From Trifolium pratense (lineage: Eukaryota; Streptophyta; Magnoliopsida; Fabales; Fabaceae), in NCBI RefSeq assembly GCF_020283565.1, contig NC_060065.1:48720409-48784408 (forward strand): a stretch of DNA of 64,000 bases, in the 5' to 3' direction. The translations under genes were made by a program, and so were the position numbers. The notes below the pieces were generated by a model that worked only from the letters and a program-made list of their open reading frames with translations, ran no database searches and was not told the DNA's origin. This document shows, in pieces, positions 39,110 to 52,035 of the stretch. Position 1 is the first letter of the stretch, and every line of letters starts with the position of its first letter.

Positions 39110-39380
39110 TAACATTACTGACGGCTGCAGGCCGTCACAATTTTCAAACAGGCAAGCATTACTGACGGTTGCAGGCCGTCGTAAATGAGAAGTTCTTTTG
39201 AATTGACCGTTGGGCATTATTGACGGCTCCAGGCCGTCAGTAACGTTATTGACGGTCCTGGGCCGTCAGTAAATATTACTGGCGAGCTAATTGCAGAGGG
39301 CCCAAGGCCGTCAGTAATGCATGCATTTTAGACAAAATTTGTGTATTACTGAGGGCTTTTGGCCGCCAGTAAATGCTTGT
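39110..39380. repeat. Right subterminal repeats of the CACTA element
   Basis: About six units of ATTACTGACGGNNNNAGGCCGTCAGTAA, inverted relative to the left set, each a short palindrome. Confidence 0.85.
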
Positions 39381-40071
39381 TTTCTTGTAGTGCTAAGACT
39401 CTAACCAACCGACGTTCATAAGCGGTTGGTACTCTGTTTTCATCCGTGAACTTGTGGTGCAAAACATAGCAAAAATCTTGACTAAATATGTGAAATTGTT
39501 GTAGGAACATAGCAGAAAAAAACCATAAAATCAGTAGTAAACTTTGGTCTATCAATTCAAGCACGCGCAAAAACACCGCATAACTACTTGAACCTGCCTA
39601 TCTCATACAAGTACAGTAGAACAATACCCATTTTTTTTTCATACAGTAGCATTAAAGTACCACAAATAGAGTAACCAACAATCACAAATCAATTCAATTC
39701 ACAATAGAAATTTATCCAATTTGCATAGAAAATCAATTAAGGAAGGAAAACTATGAACAATGGTAATTAACAATGAACGACGGTGATGACATGATGACAG
39801 ACACAGCTGGTCACAACGGCAGCCATGGATATGATTTTGGGAAGATTCATTTATTTTGGGAAGGTTCGTTTGATTTTGAGAGAGAAAGTGAAAATATAGG
39901 GACACGTCAGTTCGTGAACAGTTCGTGGGTATTCTGTTCGCGAGAAATAGCATTATTCTATCGAAAAAGAATAAGTAAAAAGCCACACTAAAGAATCAAA
40001 CCAAAAATAATTGAATTCATGAGGTAGTTATGTAGGTCAATGTTTGTTTGCATTTCCATATAATTTTTTTA

Positions 40072-40264
40072 AGGGTCATCCTAACCGCCACCGGTGCCCC
40101 ACCGGTGCCCCCGGGGCACTGGTTAAGGAAACCAAAAAAGAAAATTTTAAAATTGAAAATAACACTTTTTAGACTTTCGAGGCATTGACTGCACAAATTT
40201 CAATATGATATTACTATATTTGGTTCCTTAAATAGTGCCCCCGGGACACTGTTTAGCATTTTCC
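40072..40264. mobile_element. MITE with self-palindromic ends (copy 3)
   Basis: The left end has CCGGTGCCCCCGGGGCACTGG, the right end AATAGTGCCCCCGGGACACT then GTTTAGCATTTTCC, as in copy 2. A partial duplication, CCACCGGTGCCCCACCGGTGCC, is seen at the left. Confidence 0.6.
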
Positions 40265-40603
40265 TTTTTTTAATACAGATAAAATGACAACCCATTAGAA
40301 ATTTATACGTACAAGGTGGATGGATTAGGGTTTCAACTCTCCGACTTAACAATTTCTATATTTCTGGTAGTTGAGCTAGAATTTATAAACCATTTTCATA
40401 TAATTTTGATTTACGGTAAGGGAACTTTTCAATTCAATTCTTACTCTTATTAATTTGGTTAATTTACCGTGAGTTTGTACCTATAAAAAGTTACAAGATT
40501 TTAGGTTTGCCTCCATTCGGTACAGTCTTAATATTCATATTAGTCTTTGTGATTGTTGTCGAACAGTTTGAGCCTCTATTGTATTTATTATATTTAGAAT
40601 TTT

Positions 40604-40790
40604 TCTCTTCCCACCCCATGTTGCTTTTTTACCCCTATTTTTGTCCTTGTATAAAACTTCAGAATGCATTTTCTGAAGTTTTTCTAGTTCAAATTCAGAA
40701 AATGCATTTCGAAAAATTTATTCAAAGGCAAAAATGAAAAACCAATGGTGAAAAAGAAAAAAAAAGGGTGCGAAGAGAAAAGTTTATATT
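40604..40790. mobile_element. Small fold-back element
   Basis: The ends TTCTCTTCCCACCCCATG and (inverted) TTCTCTTCGCACCC bracket a hairpin with AGAATGCATTTTCTGAAGTT and its complement. The end motif resembles that of the MULE-type MITE at 49850-50105. Confidence 0.5.
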
Positions 40791-43700
40791 TATGAGTACT
40801 TGACAATATGGATGAGCATCATGAATAAACCAAAATAATCGTCCATAACCAAATATCATAACCGGTTTGGTTTTCACAAAATCAGTTATTAAACCGGTTA
40901 TGTCCATAACCACTTTTATAACCGATTTTTGCTTTTAAAAATCGATTTTTGGTTAAATAATTGATTTTTTTTTTTACAAAACCAATTTTTGAGTAAAACA
41001 TTCAGTTTTCAAAATTGATTTTTTAAAAATTCAGTTTTCAATTCAAGAATTTTTTCAAAAAAAAAAGAGTATCCGATCTTTTTTCGGGAAATATTTTCTG
41101 ACTATTTGACAAACCATTAGAGTTTACAAGAGGTACAAATCTAATTTGCATGTCTTTTATCCTCTTAGATCTAATTATAAAAATGAATTTGTACCCAAAA
41201 AAGAAGTTATCATGAATTATGCCTCATAAATATTTTTTTGCCATGAATCAAAAAACAAATATGTTTATCCAAAACAGTGCCACTTGACTCAACACGAACG
41301 TAACACGACGATTGTAAAGATTATGCAGGCCACTGATTTACATGATCCTTCCTTGGTTCCATGTCCCATTGTACACACGAGATTAATTTTTATGCAACCT
41401 CGTTTAAATGTTTTGCATATATTTTCAATAATAAAATCGTATCAAATAGATTTATGTAAAAATAATCTATAAACTAACTTAAAAAAAATATTATAGGGTG
41501 ATTCTATATAATTGAAAATAGTTCCGTCAATGCTAACTTTAACATAGTTTGTAGGAACTTCATATTTTTCAGACAAGAGTTAGCGTTTGAATCTCAGATA
41601 CACCACATATTCACTTATAACCATTATATTACTTGACAAAAAGTATGTTTATAAAAATATTTTACAAGTTATGCAAATTAGATATCTAAATTGTAATATA
41701 TTCTCTTTACCCCAAATTTTTGGTTTTTTAGTGTTTTGCATATCGATTAATAAAATTATTTTTATTCTTACTTTATTAATAAAGAGAAAAATTCATATTT
41801 AATTGATGTTTTTAATTTTTGTAAAGGTACAAACAAGAGCGGATCCCTTTACAAGTGAGGATGTACGGTTACACACCCTGAATTTTTGCTATTTGCACCT
41901 AAATTCTTATATTATATCTATTTTGAACCCATGAAAGTGGTGCTTGATTATAATTTTTGTAAATTTAATCTTTTTCCTTCCCTCCCCTCTATCGGACCAA
42001 ACAGACCCTTTATGGAGAGGGAGAGAATTTTAATTTATACATGTTTGCTTCAAAACAAGCTAGGGGAGAGGAAGTGAGAGATCATAATTAAATATGTGTT
42101 GGATTCACCAAAAAAAGGATGAGTTTATTAAATAATTTATATTTTTATCCTTATAATTTACAATAGTCTCATAATATAAATCATACCACACATTGAATTA
42201 AATCTCTACGACACAAATCAAATTATTTGTTGATAGTAATTTTTTTAATCTTGATGATTCCTGTAATTCAATAAAATATTTATAAAATTAATTTATGTAT
42301 AAATATATAAAATAATTTATTAACGCACAAATATATAATATTATAGTATTAGGGGGGTGTAGTGCACCCCTCACTTATGAGTGGCACCACCACTGCAGGT
42401 ACATGCGGAACTAAGATCAAGTATTGTGGGCATTGGAAAGGGATTTAGATTCCATCTTGTGGACTCTAAATCCTGGTTGTCCATTTTAATAAAATTAAAA
42501 TTAAGGAATGAGATTTTTTTTTTATTTGAATGATAAATAGATATTATATATATAATTGGTAAAAAAAAAGTCATAATACCAAAAAGTACTAGATGTACTC
42601 AAAAGCAAAATAAAAAACTAAAAACATTAACAAAGAAAGACTCCCAAGAGCTACTAACCACCACAGGGCCTCACAGCAGCCACCAAACAAACGGGAGAGG
42701 AAAAGCTGAACTATAAGAGAGCATCCTCCAAGAGAAACTACTCAACCTGCAAAAGAAAATTCATACACCACTTCATCGCGTAACTTTACTGGACCAGCAC
42801 AAGAGAAGTTACACCTCCCACTCGTAGAAAGAACATGGACTATCATGGTGTTTACCTAAAAAGCATTTCCAAGAATCAAGGGATGAAATTGTATCGTAGA
42901 AATAATGCACAGGAGATGATCTTTTTCCATTGGAAAGATTCCCACCTCATGGCATTTTAAATGTGTTATCCCGAATCTTAAAGAAAACATTTAAATTTAC
43001 TGTGAATTTTATTGTGAGATAGACGATCCTTAAAACTACTTCAAGTAAAATGACCAAACATAAGAAACCGTGTTCTCACAAATCACAATCAACATGTTTT
43101 TATATCATTTGCGTTTGACACTTTTAGCTTTTTAGCATCAGAGGTTGTTCTGAAAAGAATTCAAAGACTCTTGTATAACAATGTAAAGAGGATTGGTTTT
43201 GCAACATTAACAACACATCTTGTTGTCTATTTATCTTTTGATCAAATGAAGTTATCTTGAATATATAAACAAATAATTGAATTAATAGTAAAAAAAAATA
43301 CTAATGACATGAATAATGTTTGTATCTTGATTGGAATCAAAGATACACTTAAAATTAACTGTCATACATTCTAACATTTTCTTTTTACCGAAACAAGCAT
43401 TATTTTCCAAAACTTTAATATTGGTATTCAGAAAATATATATAAAGGTAAAAGGAAAACCACCTGAGTTCGATTCCTAACGAAAATAATTTTTGATCAAA
43501 TTTTATTTATTCGCAGTCAAAATCTAAATTATCGAGGTCCATTCTCCTGAAAATCAGAAGATTAAACAAAAAAGAAAAAAATCATATAGAGTTCCTAGAG
43601 GATTAATGGAGCCAGGGACATTTTTCTTTTTAAATATTTGTTAATTCTAGCTTATGCTATGTAGATAAATACTCACGAGGTTCAACCAAAGGCCAAATTT

Positions 43701-44577
43701 GGCCTAAAGAACAAGTAAAGTCCATATCTATTGGCCACTCTTTTTCCTTCCCCCAATTACCTCCCAAAAAGTCAACAACTCTCCTAGTAGTAGTAATATT
43801 CTCTTATTATCAGAAAAAAATTGTTATTGTAGAGCCATTTTATTTTTTAACAATGTTATAAGTATGAAATATTTACTAATTTTAAAAGTTTGAATTGAGT
43901 TATACTCTAACAAATGTAAGTTTGTAATGAATTGCTAATTGGAACAAACTAGTAGGGTGTGTGGGTGATGATTTTGACAAAAGTGCATGATATTGTTCAT
44001 GTCACTTTATTGGTTCCAAGTCCAAAATAGTCTCTGAAGGGAAAAGGTCCATCATTTGCTGCATAATTTGTGCCAATTCCTGCATAATTTGTTGGCATTT
44101 GGTTAGTAGTTTGTTTTTGAGAAATGTTATTTTGAGATGAAAAAAATTGATGCCAAATAGTAGTTGGTTAAATATTTAATTCATTCCTTCTTCACTCATT
44201 TACCCCCCATTTTGTTCCTGCCTCTATTGAAGACTTGTAGGGTGGCTCAGATTGCATTTAATTAAGAAATGTAAGACAATAAACATCGGAGTCATCGAAA
44301 GTTCGACAATAAACAAATGTGAGATTTGAGTAGTAAATAAAGGGGATCAACAAAAAGAAATGTTAAAAAATCCATAGAGGAATGAATATCATAGGACCGA
44401 GACCAAAACAAACAAATGTATTATAAGGTTGTTATACAAAAAAAAGTATTATAAGGTTATTTATGAACTCCAATTCTTGTTCAACACTACTAATGATTTC
44501 TAGATACTCTAAGCAGTTTACAATATGTTTCTCATAATATCACCCAAAAACTTTCAACTCTTAGATTTTATTTTTTT
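40791..44577. other. Intergenic, repeat fragments only
   Basis: CCATAACCGGTTTGG-type motifs are repeated at 40840-40925. A G-rich MITE end lies at about 41980. ATTAGGGGGGTGTAGTGCAC occurs near 42349. A compositionally distinct, GC-richer block (about 42590-42850, containing CCACAGGGCCTCACAGCAGC) may be retroelement UTR. No gene exon was recognised. Confidence 0.4.
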
Positions 44578-44965
44578 TACCACCAGATTAATCTGATTTG
44601 GGGTCAGTTATGACATCAAGTGGTTTCAGCCCCCTCCCGATCGTAGTTGCGGGGATTGAACCGTGGTTTAGACTTTGATTTCATGAGAATTCTCTCTTTC
44701 TGGTCTAACCCTAGCCTCCAATGTTGGTCTCTCAAGCTCTCAAATTCTGGAAAAATGAACAAGTGGATTTTTTGGTTTTCACCACCATGATCCGGTTCAC
44801 TCTACCGCCTAATCTGGTTCGGGGTCACTTCTGCCATCAAATGGTTTCAGCCCCTCCCGATCGCATTTGCGGTGATTGAATAGTGGTTCTTCATACCAAG
44901 TTCAATGTCAATCATCACTGAACCCAAGTTCAACGTCAATCACCACTTAACCAACTAACGATTGA
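44578..44965 (-). repeat. Two SINE-like family B copies in tandem orientation
   Basis: Copy one (44578-44680) and copy two (44775-44965) are both inverted and carry complements of AACCACTTGATGTC, GACCCCGAACCAGATTAGGC and GATTGACRTTGAACTTGG blocks. Copy two repeats its 5' part (CAAGTTCAAYGTCAATCAYC) twice. Confidence 0.6.
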
Positions 44966-45896
44966 TATAAACAAATGAATTTTAGTTTACCATCAAATTG
45001 GTGCAGGTGCCTCGCACCTATTAAATAGTAGTAACACCTCCTATTAAATTGTACATAAGTTTACCATCAATTGAAATAATTGATAGTGTTTAAGTGATTA
45101 ATGAATGTATCTTAGAATTGTTCAGTAAAATTCAAGTTTGATTCTTGATATAAATAATTATTGGTCAAATTTTATTTGTAGAGTTTTATATTTGACTTTT
45201 GTATGTAAAAAGAAATTGTTGGGAGGTGGAAAACCTCCTTGTGTGCCGCCACAATTTTTCCGATAGAAATTTATTACCGGTAAATGACGATGAAAACTTC
45301 ATTCTCATACCATACAAAAAAAAAAATCATATTTGTTTGTTCATAGATCAAAATAAATAAAAAATAATCTCAAAATATTTAACCTACTCAATTTTAAATA
45401 CAATAGTTTATAACTCTACCCTCTTATTATTATTATTTTCACTTCACTACTTCTAAGTAAATTATTGATATTTTTTAAGAACAAATAAGTAAAAATCACA
45501 TTTTCTGTCTTTAATTATTACATTTCTTTAATTATTACATTTTTCTTAAACTGTACTCTATGAAATAGTCAAATAAATCATTTAAAATATCGATTAAAGC
45601 TTAATTTTTAAAGTTTTTTATTTGAGTTACTATAAGAACAAAAATTTTACCCAATCAAATTTTTTGATAAGCAAAAGTAAAAGATACAGCAAGATCTTGG
45701 ACTCAAATCCTTGCAACTTTGACATTCCTTTGTTGGCAAGAATTTTATTTATTGAAAACATTAAACTAAGACAAAGAAACAAAAACAAAAACAAAAACAA
45801 AAACAAAACGCATTGTTGCTGTTAGAAAGACTTCGTGGGTTACCTACAATTCGCTGTCGTTTTACAGCCCATAGACACTATCATTGTTGCCGTTTT

Positions 45897-45960
<64 letters not shown>

Positions 45961-45986
45961 CAAAATTCAATTCATCATTCAACAAC
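44966..45986. other. Region upstream of the syntaxin gene
   Basis: Contains a decayed SINE-like 3' part (45225-45300), an (AAAAAC)n run (45776-45808) and a (CT)n run (45899-45956) likely in the leader. No clear TATA box was identified. Confidence 0.45.
45899..45956 (+). repeat. (CT)n microsatellite in the probable syntaxin leader
   Basis: 29 uninterrupted CT units ending 30 bp before the ATG. Pyrimidine tracts are common in plant leaders; length variation between accessions is likely. Confidence 0.9.
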
Positions 45987-48900
45987 ATGAACGACCTTCT
46001 TACTGTAAGTTCATATCTCTAATTCCCTCTCTTCATATAAAAATTCAATTTTGATTACTGGGTTTTGCTTCCCTTTCCCAAATTCATCTTTCCCACTTTC
46101 AGATTTGATTCATACTCTTAGGTGGGTATAGTATTTTTTTTGTGTTAATCAATTTTATGTTAAGTAAAATTTCAATTTTTAGCTTTCAATTTTACAGTAT
46201 GAATCTGAACTCATCATATTTTGATGTTTTAATCCTTAAAAGTTATAATTGATTTAACTCAGATCATAGTTAATCCCTATTTAGATTTTGGGTGATTATG
46301 ATTTTTTGCTGTTTGAATAGTGACTTAGGTGTTTGTACTTTATTTTGTTTTATAGTTTTTTTAATTTGACTTGGATTGAATTAAATTAAAGTATCATGTT
46401 TTTGTCATTTAAGATCAAACTCTTTTTTTTTTGTTTTGTTTCTTCCTTGTTGCAGGATTCATTTGTTGGTGAGGCTACTAATGGACAACCTTCTAGACAA
46501 GGTGATATTGAAATGGGAATGCAGGTTCAAAGAAGTAACTCTGATTTGGGGATGGAAACTTTTAATAAACAGGTACACCATGTGTTTGCTATTTTGTTAA
46601 TTTTAATCTTTTATGCTTCCAATTGTTAATTTGGCCTTTGGTGATTAAGGAGGAATTGACGAGGAGTACTGTATTCGAACCCTGATTGGAACAATCCTTA
46701 GCTAGACTTTACTGACCTGTTGACCCTATTTTGGATTATCAAGGACCCTTTACCCTAGGAACCGGAGGGTTAAGACAAAAAAAGAAGTCTAAGGGAATAA
46801 TGAAAATGAAAAGTTTTGCTGCTTCAAGCTGTTTTTGTTTGGTATGCCAATTGAATATGCTAAGTTTACTGATATTTTTATTTCGTAATTAGATCCAAGA
46901 TGCTGATAAACAAATTGAGAAGCTGTCCGCGCTCCTTCAAAAGCTAAAGGTATCCATCACTTTCAACATTTAGTACTTTGTATAAGCAATGTTTCAGTTA
47001 TTATTGTTACTAAATGCACCCTTTGCAGGAAGCTAATGAGGAATCAAAAGCTGTTACAAAAGCATCTGCCATGAAAGGTATTGTTAAAATACAATTCTGT
47101 CATTTTTTAGTTGAAAGCACTTTAAATTGGATCATAACTTGTAAGATTTTTCTGGTACTGGTAATGGTACTGGTGCTGTCAGGTAGTTATAGTCAGAATC
47201 ATGACAAAGTCGTGCTAGCAACACTGACGCGTCGAATAAATATTATATTTAATATTAGTTTCGTTTGAATACGTCGCCTGTGCCGTTCTGACACATGTAT
47301 GTGAAATTTAATGCACTTTGTATGACTAATGAACCTCTTACATCATTCTCAGCTATCAAGAAGAGAATGGAAAAAGATATTGATGAAGTTGGAAAGATTG
47401 CACATGGGGTCAAAGCGAAAATAGAAGCTATCAACAGAGAAGTAATAGGATGCTAGCTGAATATTGTTTTAGTTTATGTCAGTTTGTTATATAAATTTCA
47501 GATATGTATTAGAATTAATTAATTGGGACATTTTTTTCCGCAGAATCTAAATAATAGACAAAAGCCTGGCTGTGAGAAGGGAACTGGTATTGACAGAGCA
47601 AGGATGAATATGACTAAGTAAATTTATACTACATATCTTTATTAGCATACTTGATATATAACAATGTAAGAAGCTGATATATCTAATTTTTTGTGAAATC
47701 GCAGTGCCTTGACCAAAAAGTTCAGGGATCTTATGACAGAGTTTCAGGTATGTTAGTCTGAAACACCTACACTAGATGCTGTTTTTACAAGTTTATGTCT
47801 ATGTGCTCATCAATGTGTATGTTATGTTGCAGACTCTCAGACAAAGAATACAAGATGAATATCGTGAGGTTGTGGAGAGAAGAGTTATTACAGGTTTGAA
47901 CATTTTAGCCCTTTGACAAAAGTTAAATGTGTTGCACTATGGTAGTAATGTAGTTATTTTTTTTTACCTATTTTTTAAGAAAAGTATAAGGTGATCATGT
48001 CCTTGTGTTTTTAACTTTGTGATTTTTTGACCTGATTCTTCAGTCACCGGAACTAGACCAGATGATCAGGTGAGTTTGATTTGTGAATTTGTTACTTGAG
48101 ATGCGATATTTCCTAACCCTAAGTGTTGGTCTAATTGGTTTTTTAATGACTATGTTAGACGATTGACCACCTGATAGAAACTGGAAACAGTGAGCAAATC
48201 TTCCAGAAAGCAATTCTTGAATCAGGCCGAGGACAGGTGCACTATTTTTTATTCTTTATTTGACTGTATTTTTTAATATTGAAGAGCTATCAAGATATTA
48301 TGACATCTCCTCAGTTGATTTGTCTCTTCCTTAAGCATAACTATATAGTCAAGTGATTTTCATATTTTCATCTCATGGACGAGATATTGGTGTGGGGCGA
48401 AGACGTTGGCGTGTTGCTTCCTGAACATAGAGGAGGATATCTCATGTCTTTTTCATTTTAGTTGCTTAGTAGTAAGAGAAAAGAAAGTTGTAATGTAGGG
48501 CGAGAAGTTTATCCAAGACTATTTTTTATTTTCAAACACGTCTCCAATTACAAATGCAGCTATGATTTGTCATTTGCTCTTGTGGAAAATCAAAATTTTC
48601 TTCGTGTAAATGTTTAATTCAGAAAATTTGTGTCGTTACATTACAGGTTGTAAGCACGGTAGAAGAAATTCAGGAGAGACATGATGCAGTGAGAGAAATT
48701 GAGAAAAAACTTCTTGATTTACATCAGGTTTACTTGCAAGAATATCTTGGTCTTCAATATTTATTTAGTTGAAAGTGATAATAATAATAATAATAATAAT
48801 AATAATAGTAATAATAATAATAAAAATAATAATGTCTAATCCTATTTTATTATTTCTCAGATTTACCTTGACATGGCAGTGTTGGTTGATGCTCAAGGAG

Positions 48901-49203
48901 AAATTTTAGACAACATCGAAAGCCAGGTTTGTTTCTGATTGGTTATCCTTAATTTTCTGCTTGTATATGTTTGTATGTAGAATGCAGCGCATATTTAGTT
49001 CAATTTGCGTTAATAAGAGGCTTGTTCAGGTCAACAATGCAGTCGATCATGTCCAGAGAGGGACAACTGCACTTCAAAGTGCTAAGAAACTCCAGAAGAA
49101 CTCTCGAAAATGGATGTGCATTGCCATCATGATCCTGTTAGTAATAGTAGCTATCATAGTTGTTGGTGTTCTCAAACCTTGGAAGAGTAACAGTGGCGCT
49201 TGA
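45987..49203 (+). CDS. SYP132: Qa-SNARE syntaxin, SYP132-like (proximal-exon isoform)
   Basis: Thirteen exons: 45987-46004, 46456-46572, 46893-46949, 47029-47077, 47353-47441, 47544-47617, 47705-47747, 47833-47893, 48044-48069, 48159-48236, 48647-48727, 48861-48926 and 49030-49203. All are GT-AG and the frame closes for 310 residues. MNDLLTDSFVGEA opens the SYP13-type N-terminus; residues about 38-160 are the Habc region ([40 protein letters not shown]); [10 protein letters not shown] precedes the SNARE motif (about 206-268). The zero-layer glutamine is Q243 in VDAQGE. The last exon encodes the C-terminal SNARE layers, [11 protein letters not shown] and a tail anchor (about 282-301), ending [12 protein letters not shown]132 is a plasma-membrane t-SNARE for exocytosis and cytokinesis. 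A second terminal exon lies at 52036-52203. Confidence 0.95.
46640..46783 (+). repeat. SINE-like family A copy in syntaxin intron 2
   Basis: TACTGTATTCGAACCCTGAT (B-box-like) and CCCTAGGAACCGGAGGGTTA followed by an A-rich tail match the family A copies at 18201 and 18341. It is in sense orientation to the gene. Confidence 0.55.
48778..48834. repeat. (TAA)n microsatellite in syntaxin intron 11
   Basis: About 18 TAA units with a few interruptions, 30 bp upstream of exon 12. Confidence 0.9.
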
Positions 49204-49586
49204 GTCAGACCCTTTGTCCCTTGTCCATATATATATAAGAATTGCGGGTTGGTTTTGTTGGGAAAGCATTTGCATGTGTCAGCGGGAACATCTTAGAGCG
49301 GGATTTTTAAGACCTTTTTTTCTTGTATGTATGATGCTTGATTTGTTTGGTGTGATTGTCTTCTGACTTACTAATACATCGGTGTGTCTCGATCTGACAA
49401 TATGAAATTCATATTCTTTGTAGCCTTCAAAAGTTTATCAGGGCCTCTTATTTCCTTGTACCATTCTAAAGCTGTTGTTGCCATTTGCTTGTGACAAAAA
49501 TATATACATTGCTATTTTTCTTCTAAAGAAACTACCTTTTTCTATCCCATTTTGTTTCTTTTCATATATTTTTCATTTTGACAAAT

Positions 49587-49777
49587 TGAGAGTTTCTTTC
49601 TGCACCCCCAACATGTGTTTGGAAGTATACTTTCGAAAAAACTAAGTGTTTATGTCCTCTGATAGTATGAAAGTATACTTCTGAACAAAAACATAGGTTT
49701 TTTTTTCATCTGAAAGTATACTTCTGAACACATGAAGTTTTAGAAATGGTGGGGGGAGGAGAAGAAAGAAACTCTCA
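49587..49777. mobile_element. Small fold-back element between alternative exons
   Basis: TGAGAGTTTCTTTCTGCACC at the left matches the inverse of the right end, TGAGAGTTTCTTTCTTCTCC. The inner block GAAGTATACTT repeats in both orientations. No clear target duplication. Confidence 0.55.
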
Positions 49778-49849
49778 GTTCACTGTTTTAGGCCCATGAT
49801 ATGGTGGGCTTGGGCCAACACACCATTATCACTAGTTATGGCATCGGAT

Positions 49850-50105
49850 GATATTTTCTCTCCCCACCCCCCATGAATCTTTTATCCCCCTTGAATTTCC
49901 AATTTTGCCCTTGAAAAAACTTCGGTTCGTAGAAACTGAAGTTTTTTTTTGCCTTGAAAACAAATTTCGGTTTCTAAAAACCGAAATTTACTCTGAATTT
50001 GCACTAGAAAAATTTCGGTTTCTGCGAACCGAATGTTTCTGCAAGGGCAAAATTGGAATATTGGGGGATATAAAAGATTCATGGGAGGGGCGAAGAGAAA
50101 ATATC
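49850..50105. mobile_element. MULE-type fold-back MITE between alternative exons
   Basis: Flanked by GCATCGGAT (49841-49849) and GCATCAGAT (50106-50114), a 9-bp duplication with one mismatch. Ends are GATATTTTCTCTCCCCACCC and, inverted, GATATTTTCTCTTCGCCCCT. The interior holds several TTTCGGTTTCT/AGAAACCGAAA inverted pairs. Confidence 0.82.
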
Positions 50106-50114
50106 GCATCAGAT

Positions 50115-52035
50115 AGGGAGTGTCCCAAATAGAAATTGTTATCCAAACAATCTTAGCACTTGAGCTCTAATGCTTGATCATTTAATGAGTGATTTTCAAT
50201 TATCCAAAGAGTTTTTTTGTTTTGACTTATTATCCAAAGAGTTCATAATTTGGAAAATTTGATTTGAATTATTTCTTTTTTAAAAAAAATGGAATTTGAT
50301 TTGAATTATTTTACTATAGTGTCACTTTGCTTTTGAATATATCATGTTGATACTCTTTAAATAATCTCATGTATATAGAAATGAGATAGAAAGACCTTTC
50401 TTGCTTAGGGAAAGAACAATTGACTAAGGCATGGATTTTGTAAACTTGCAATGCACCGTAGTCTTCGAAAGTAGAAATTAATGTAGAGTATCTTCGCATG
50501 ACATTCACTTTTTTAAAGTTAGATCTTCATTTTTCTCTACATTTTTCTTACTCTATTTCTCTCTTAATTTTACTCTCTTGATTATTTTATTATTTTTAAC
50601 AAAGAGTGAGATTGAGAGTTAGAGAGTAAGGAGAGATGTAGATAAAAACCGAAGGAGATGATACAAAACCAATAAAAAAAAACTATATTTTAGTCCAACT
50701 AAAAAGGGTGGAATTAAAAAAAAAAAATTGTTCTATTTTTTTGTCCATATATCAAATGTTATCTTCCTGTTTCTTTTGAGAAATGAAGAGGATTTCTACT
50801 TCTCCTGTTTATCATTTTTTTTCTTGCTCAATTAAGATAATGACTGTCATTAGATGTGATAAGAATAACTAATGTTTTACACATTATTTTTACAGAGTAT
50901 GTGAGTGTTACAAAAAACTTTGCTTGGATGATGTTTTATATATACTATATATAATTGGTTTGAAATGATTTCAAAGAAAGTGCTTATAACAAAAGTTAAC
51001 CTTCATTGAAGTATGAATAGTTTGAGTGCTTAGCTAGATAAATAGGCTAAAGTGAGTTTATCAAAATTACATAGAACAACTTCAATGAGGGTTCTTACAG
51101 GGTTTTCAGGGGTTCATAGAGTTTTCCCTAAAAAGCATGACATTCAAAGTGAAAAATTAGTTCTTAGGCAAATGCTCAAATCTTGGCAATATTATTTTCT
51201 TGGTCCATAAATCTTTGCAATATTTAATGATAAAAATGTTTCTTAGTTCCACTATTAGTGACAATCCCATTAGCATTAGCACTTTGGAAAGAGAAATAAC
51301 AGAATAGTTGAAATTCATGTGCATCCTACATGTTTAGTGGAATCCATTTGACTTTGAACCAACAAAAAGTATGTAATGTGAAGAGTGCGTTAAAGAATGA
51401 GTTGTTACCACTCATTGTATAAAGAAGTGAGGCATAACAAAATAGTTTCTCCCACAGATTTGACTTCATCTTTTACTATTTTGTTACTGCTCATCATCTT
51501 GTAAGGAGCATTGCTCCAACCATTTGATTTTCTAGTTAAATACAATTTTATTTTCCAACTTACACTTTAGTATGAGAGATATAAGGTTGGCTTGGGGTCA
51601 AAGAGTTTTAGGGTGAAGTGATAAGAATGTTCATGGTTTGATCACAATTACGAACATTGACCATTTGATACACAAATATTTTCGTCTCTCTATTCAGGTT
51701 TCTGTTAGTTTTGTTGAAAGGAAAAACAGAAACTAAGTCGACTTTAAGTAACACAATATTAGAACCATTGAAGTTCTTAAAGGTTACATACATTATTCTA
51801 ATAATTGCTTAAAAGTGGTTGCACTATCAGTGTTGGTCTATCTATGCTTCTTTTACTTGCTTAGAACATTATTTTGGAAGGAAATAATCACTTTGTTTTG
51901 TAGAAGTTATCTTAATCCTAACACTGTTTGATTCAGTTTCTTTTGAAATCAAATTATTATCATACGATTTTCCTTTGTTATTTCATACTGCTAATGATTT
52001 TTTGTGTTGTCAAAATGGCGTTCTGATACAAACAG
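50115..52035. other. Intron-like spacer before the distal syntaxin exon
   Basis: AT-rich and non-coding. The 3' end has a CTAAT branch-point candidate at about 51990 and CAAACAG immediately before the distal exon. No other exon was recognised. Confidence 0.55.

Larger units (their letters stand above)
31879..39392 (+). mobile_element. Complete CACTA (En/Spm-type) transposon, 7514 bp
   Basis: Both ends carry perfect inverted CACTACAAGAAAAC, and the element is flanked by the 3-bp duplication CTA (31876-31878 and 39393-39395), the superfamily's signature. In order it holds left subterminal repeats, a duplicated non-coding leader exon, a TNP2-type transposase, a second ORF of the TNP1/Ptta type, and right subterminal repeats. 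The ends are intact but the genes carry stops, so this copy is probably mobile only with help from another element. Confidence 0.97.
31761..39958. mobile_element. Non-autonomous MULE split by a CACTA insertion
   Basis: A perfect 9-bp duplication TATCGAAAA (31752-31760 and 39959-39967) bounds the region. The left end GAGCAGTGCTATATAGCGAC and the inverted right end GAATAATGCTATTTCTCGCG are diverged inverted repeats. Removing the CACTA element and its CTA duplication leaves about 681 bp without a transposase. The right part (39393-39958) has short open frames but no recognised domain. Confidence 0.7.

Noticed and set aside
39773..39991. Frame MNDGDDMMTDTAGHNG... as a captured host gene in the MULE
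   Set aside because: Short, no recognisable homologue or intron, and the opposite strand is open over the same stretch.
49848..50132. Frames in both strands with repeated FRFLKTE-like motifs
   Set aside because: They are translations of the inverted repeats of the MULE MITE at 49850-50105.
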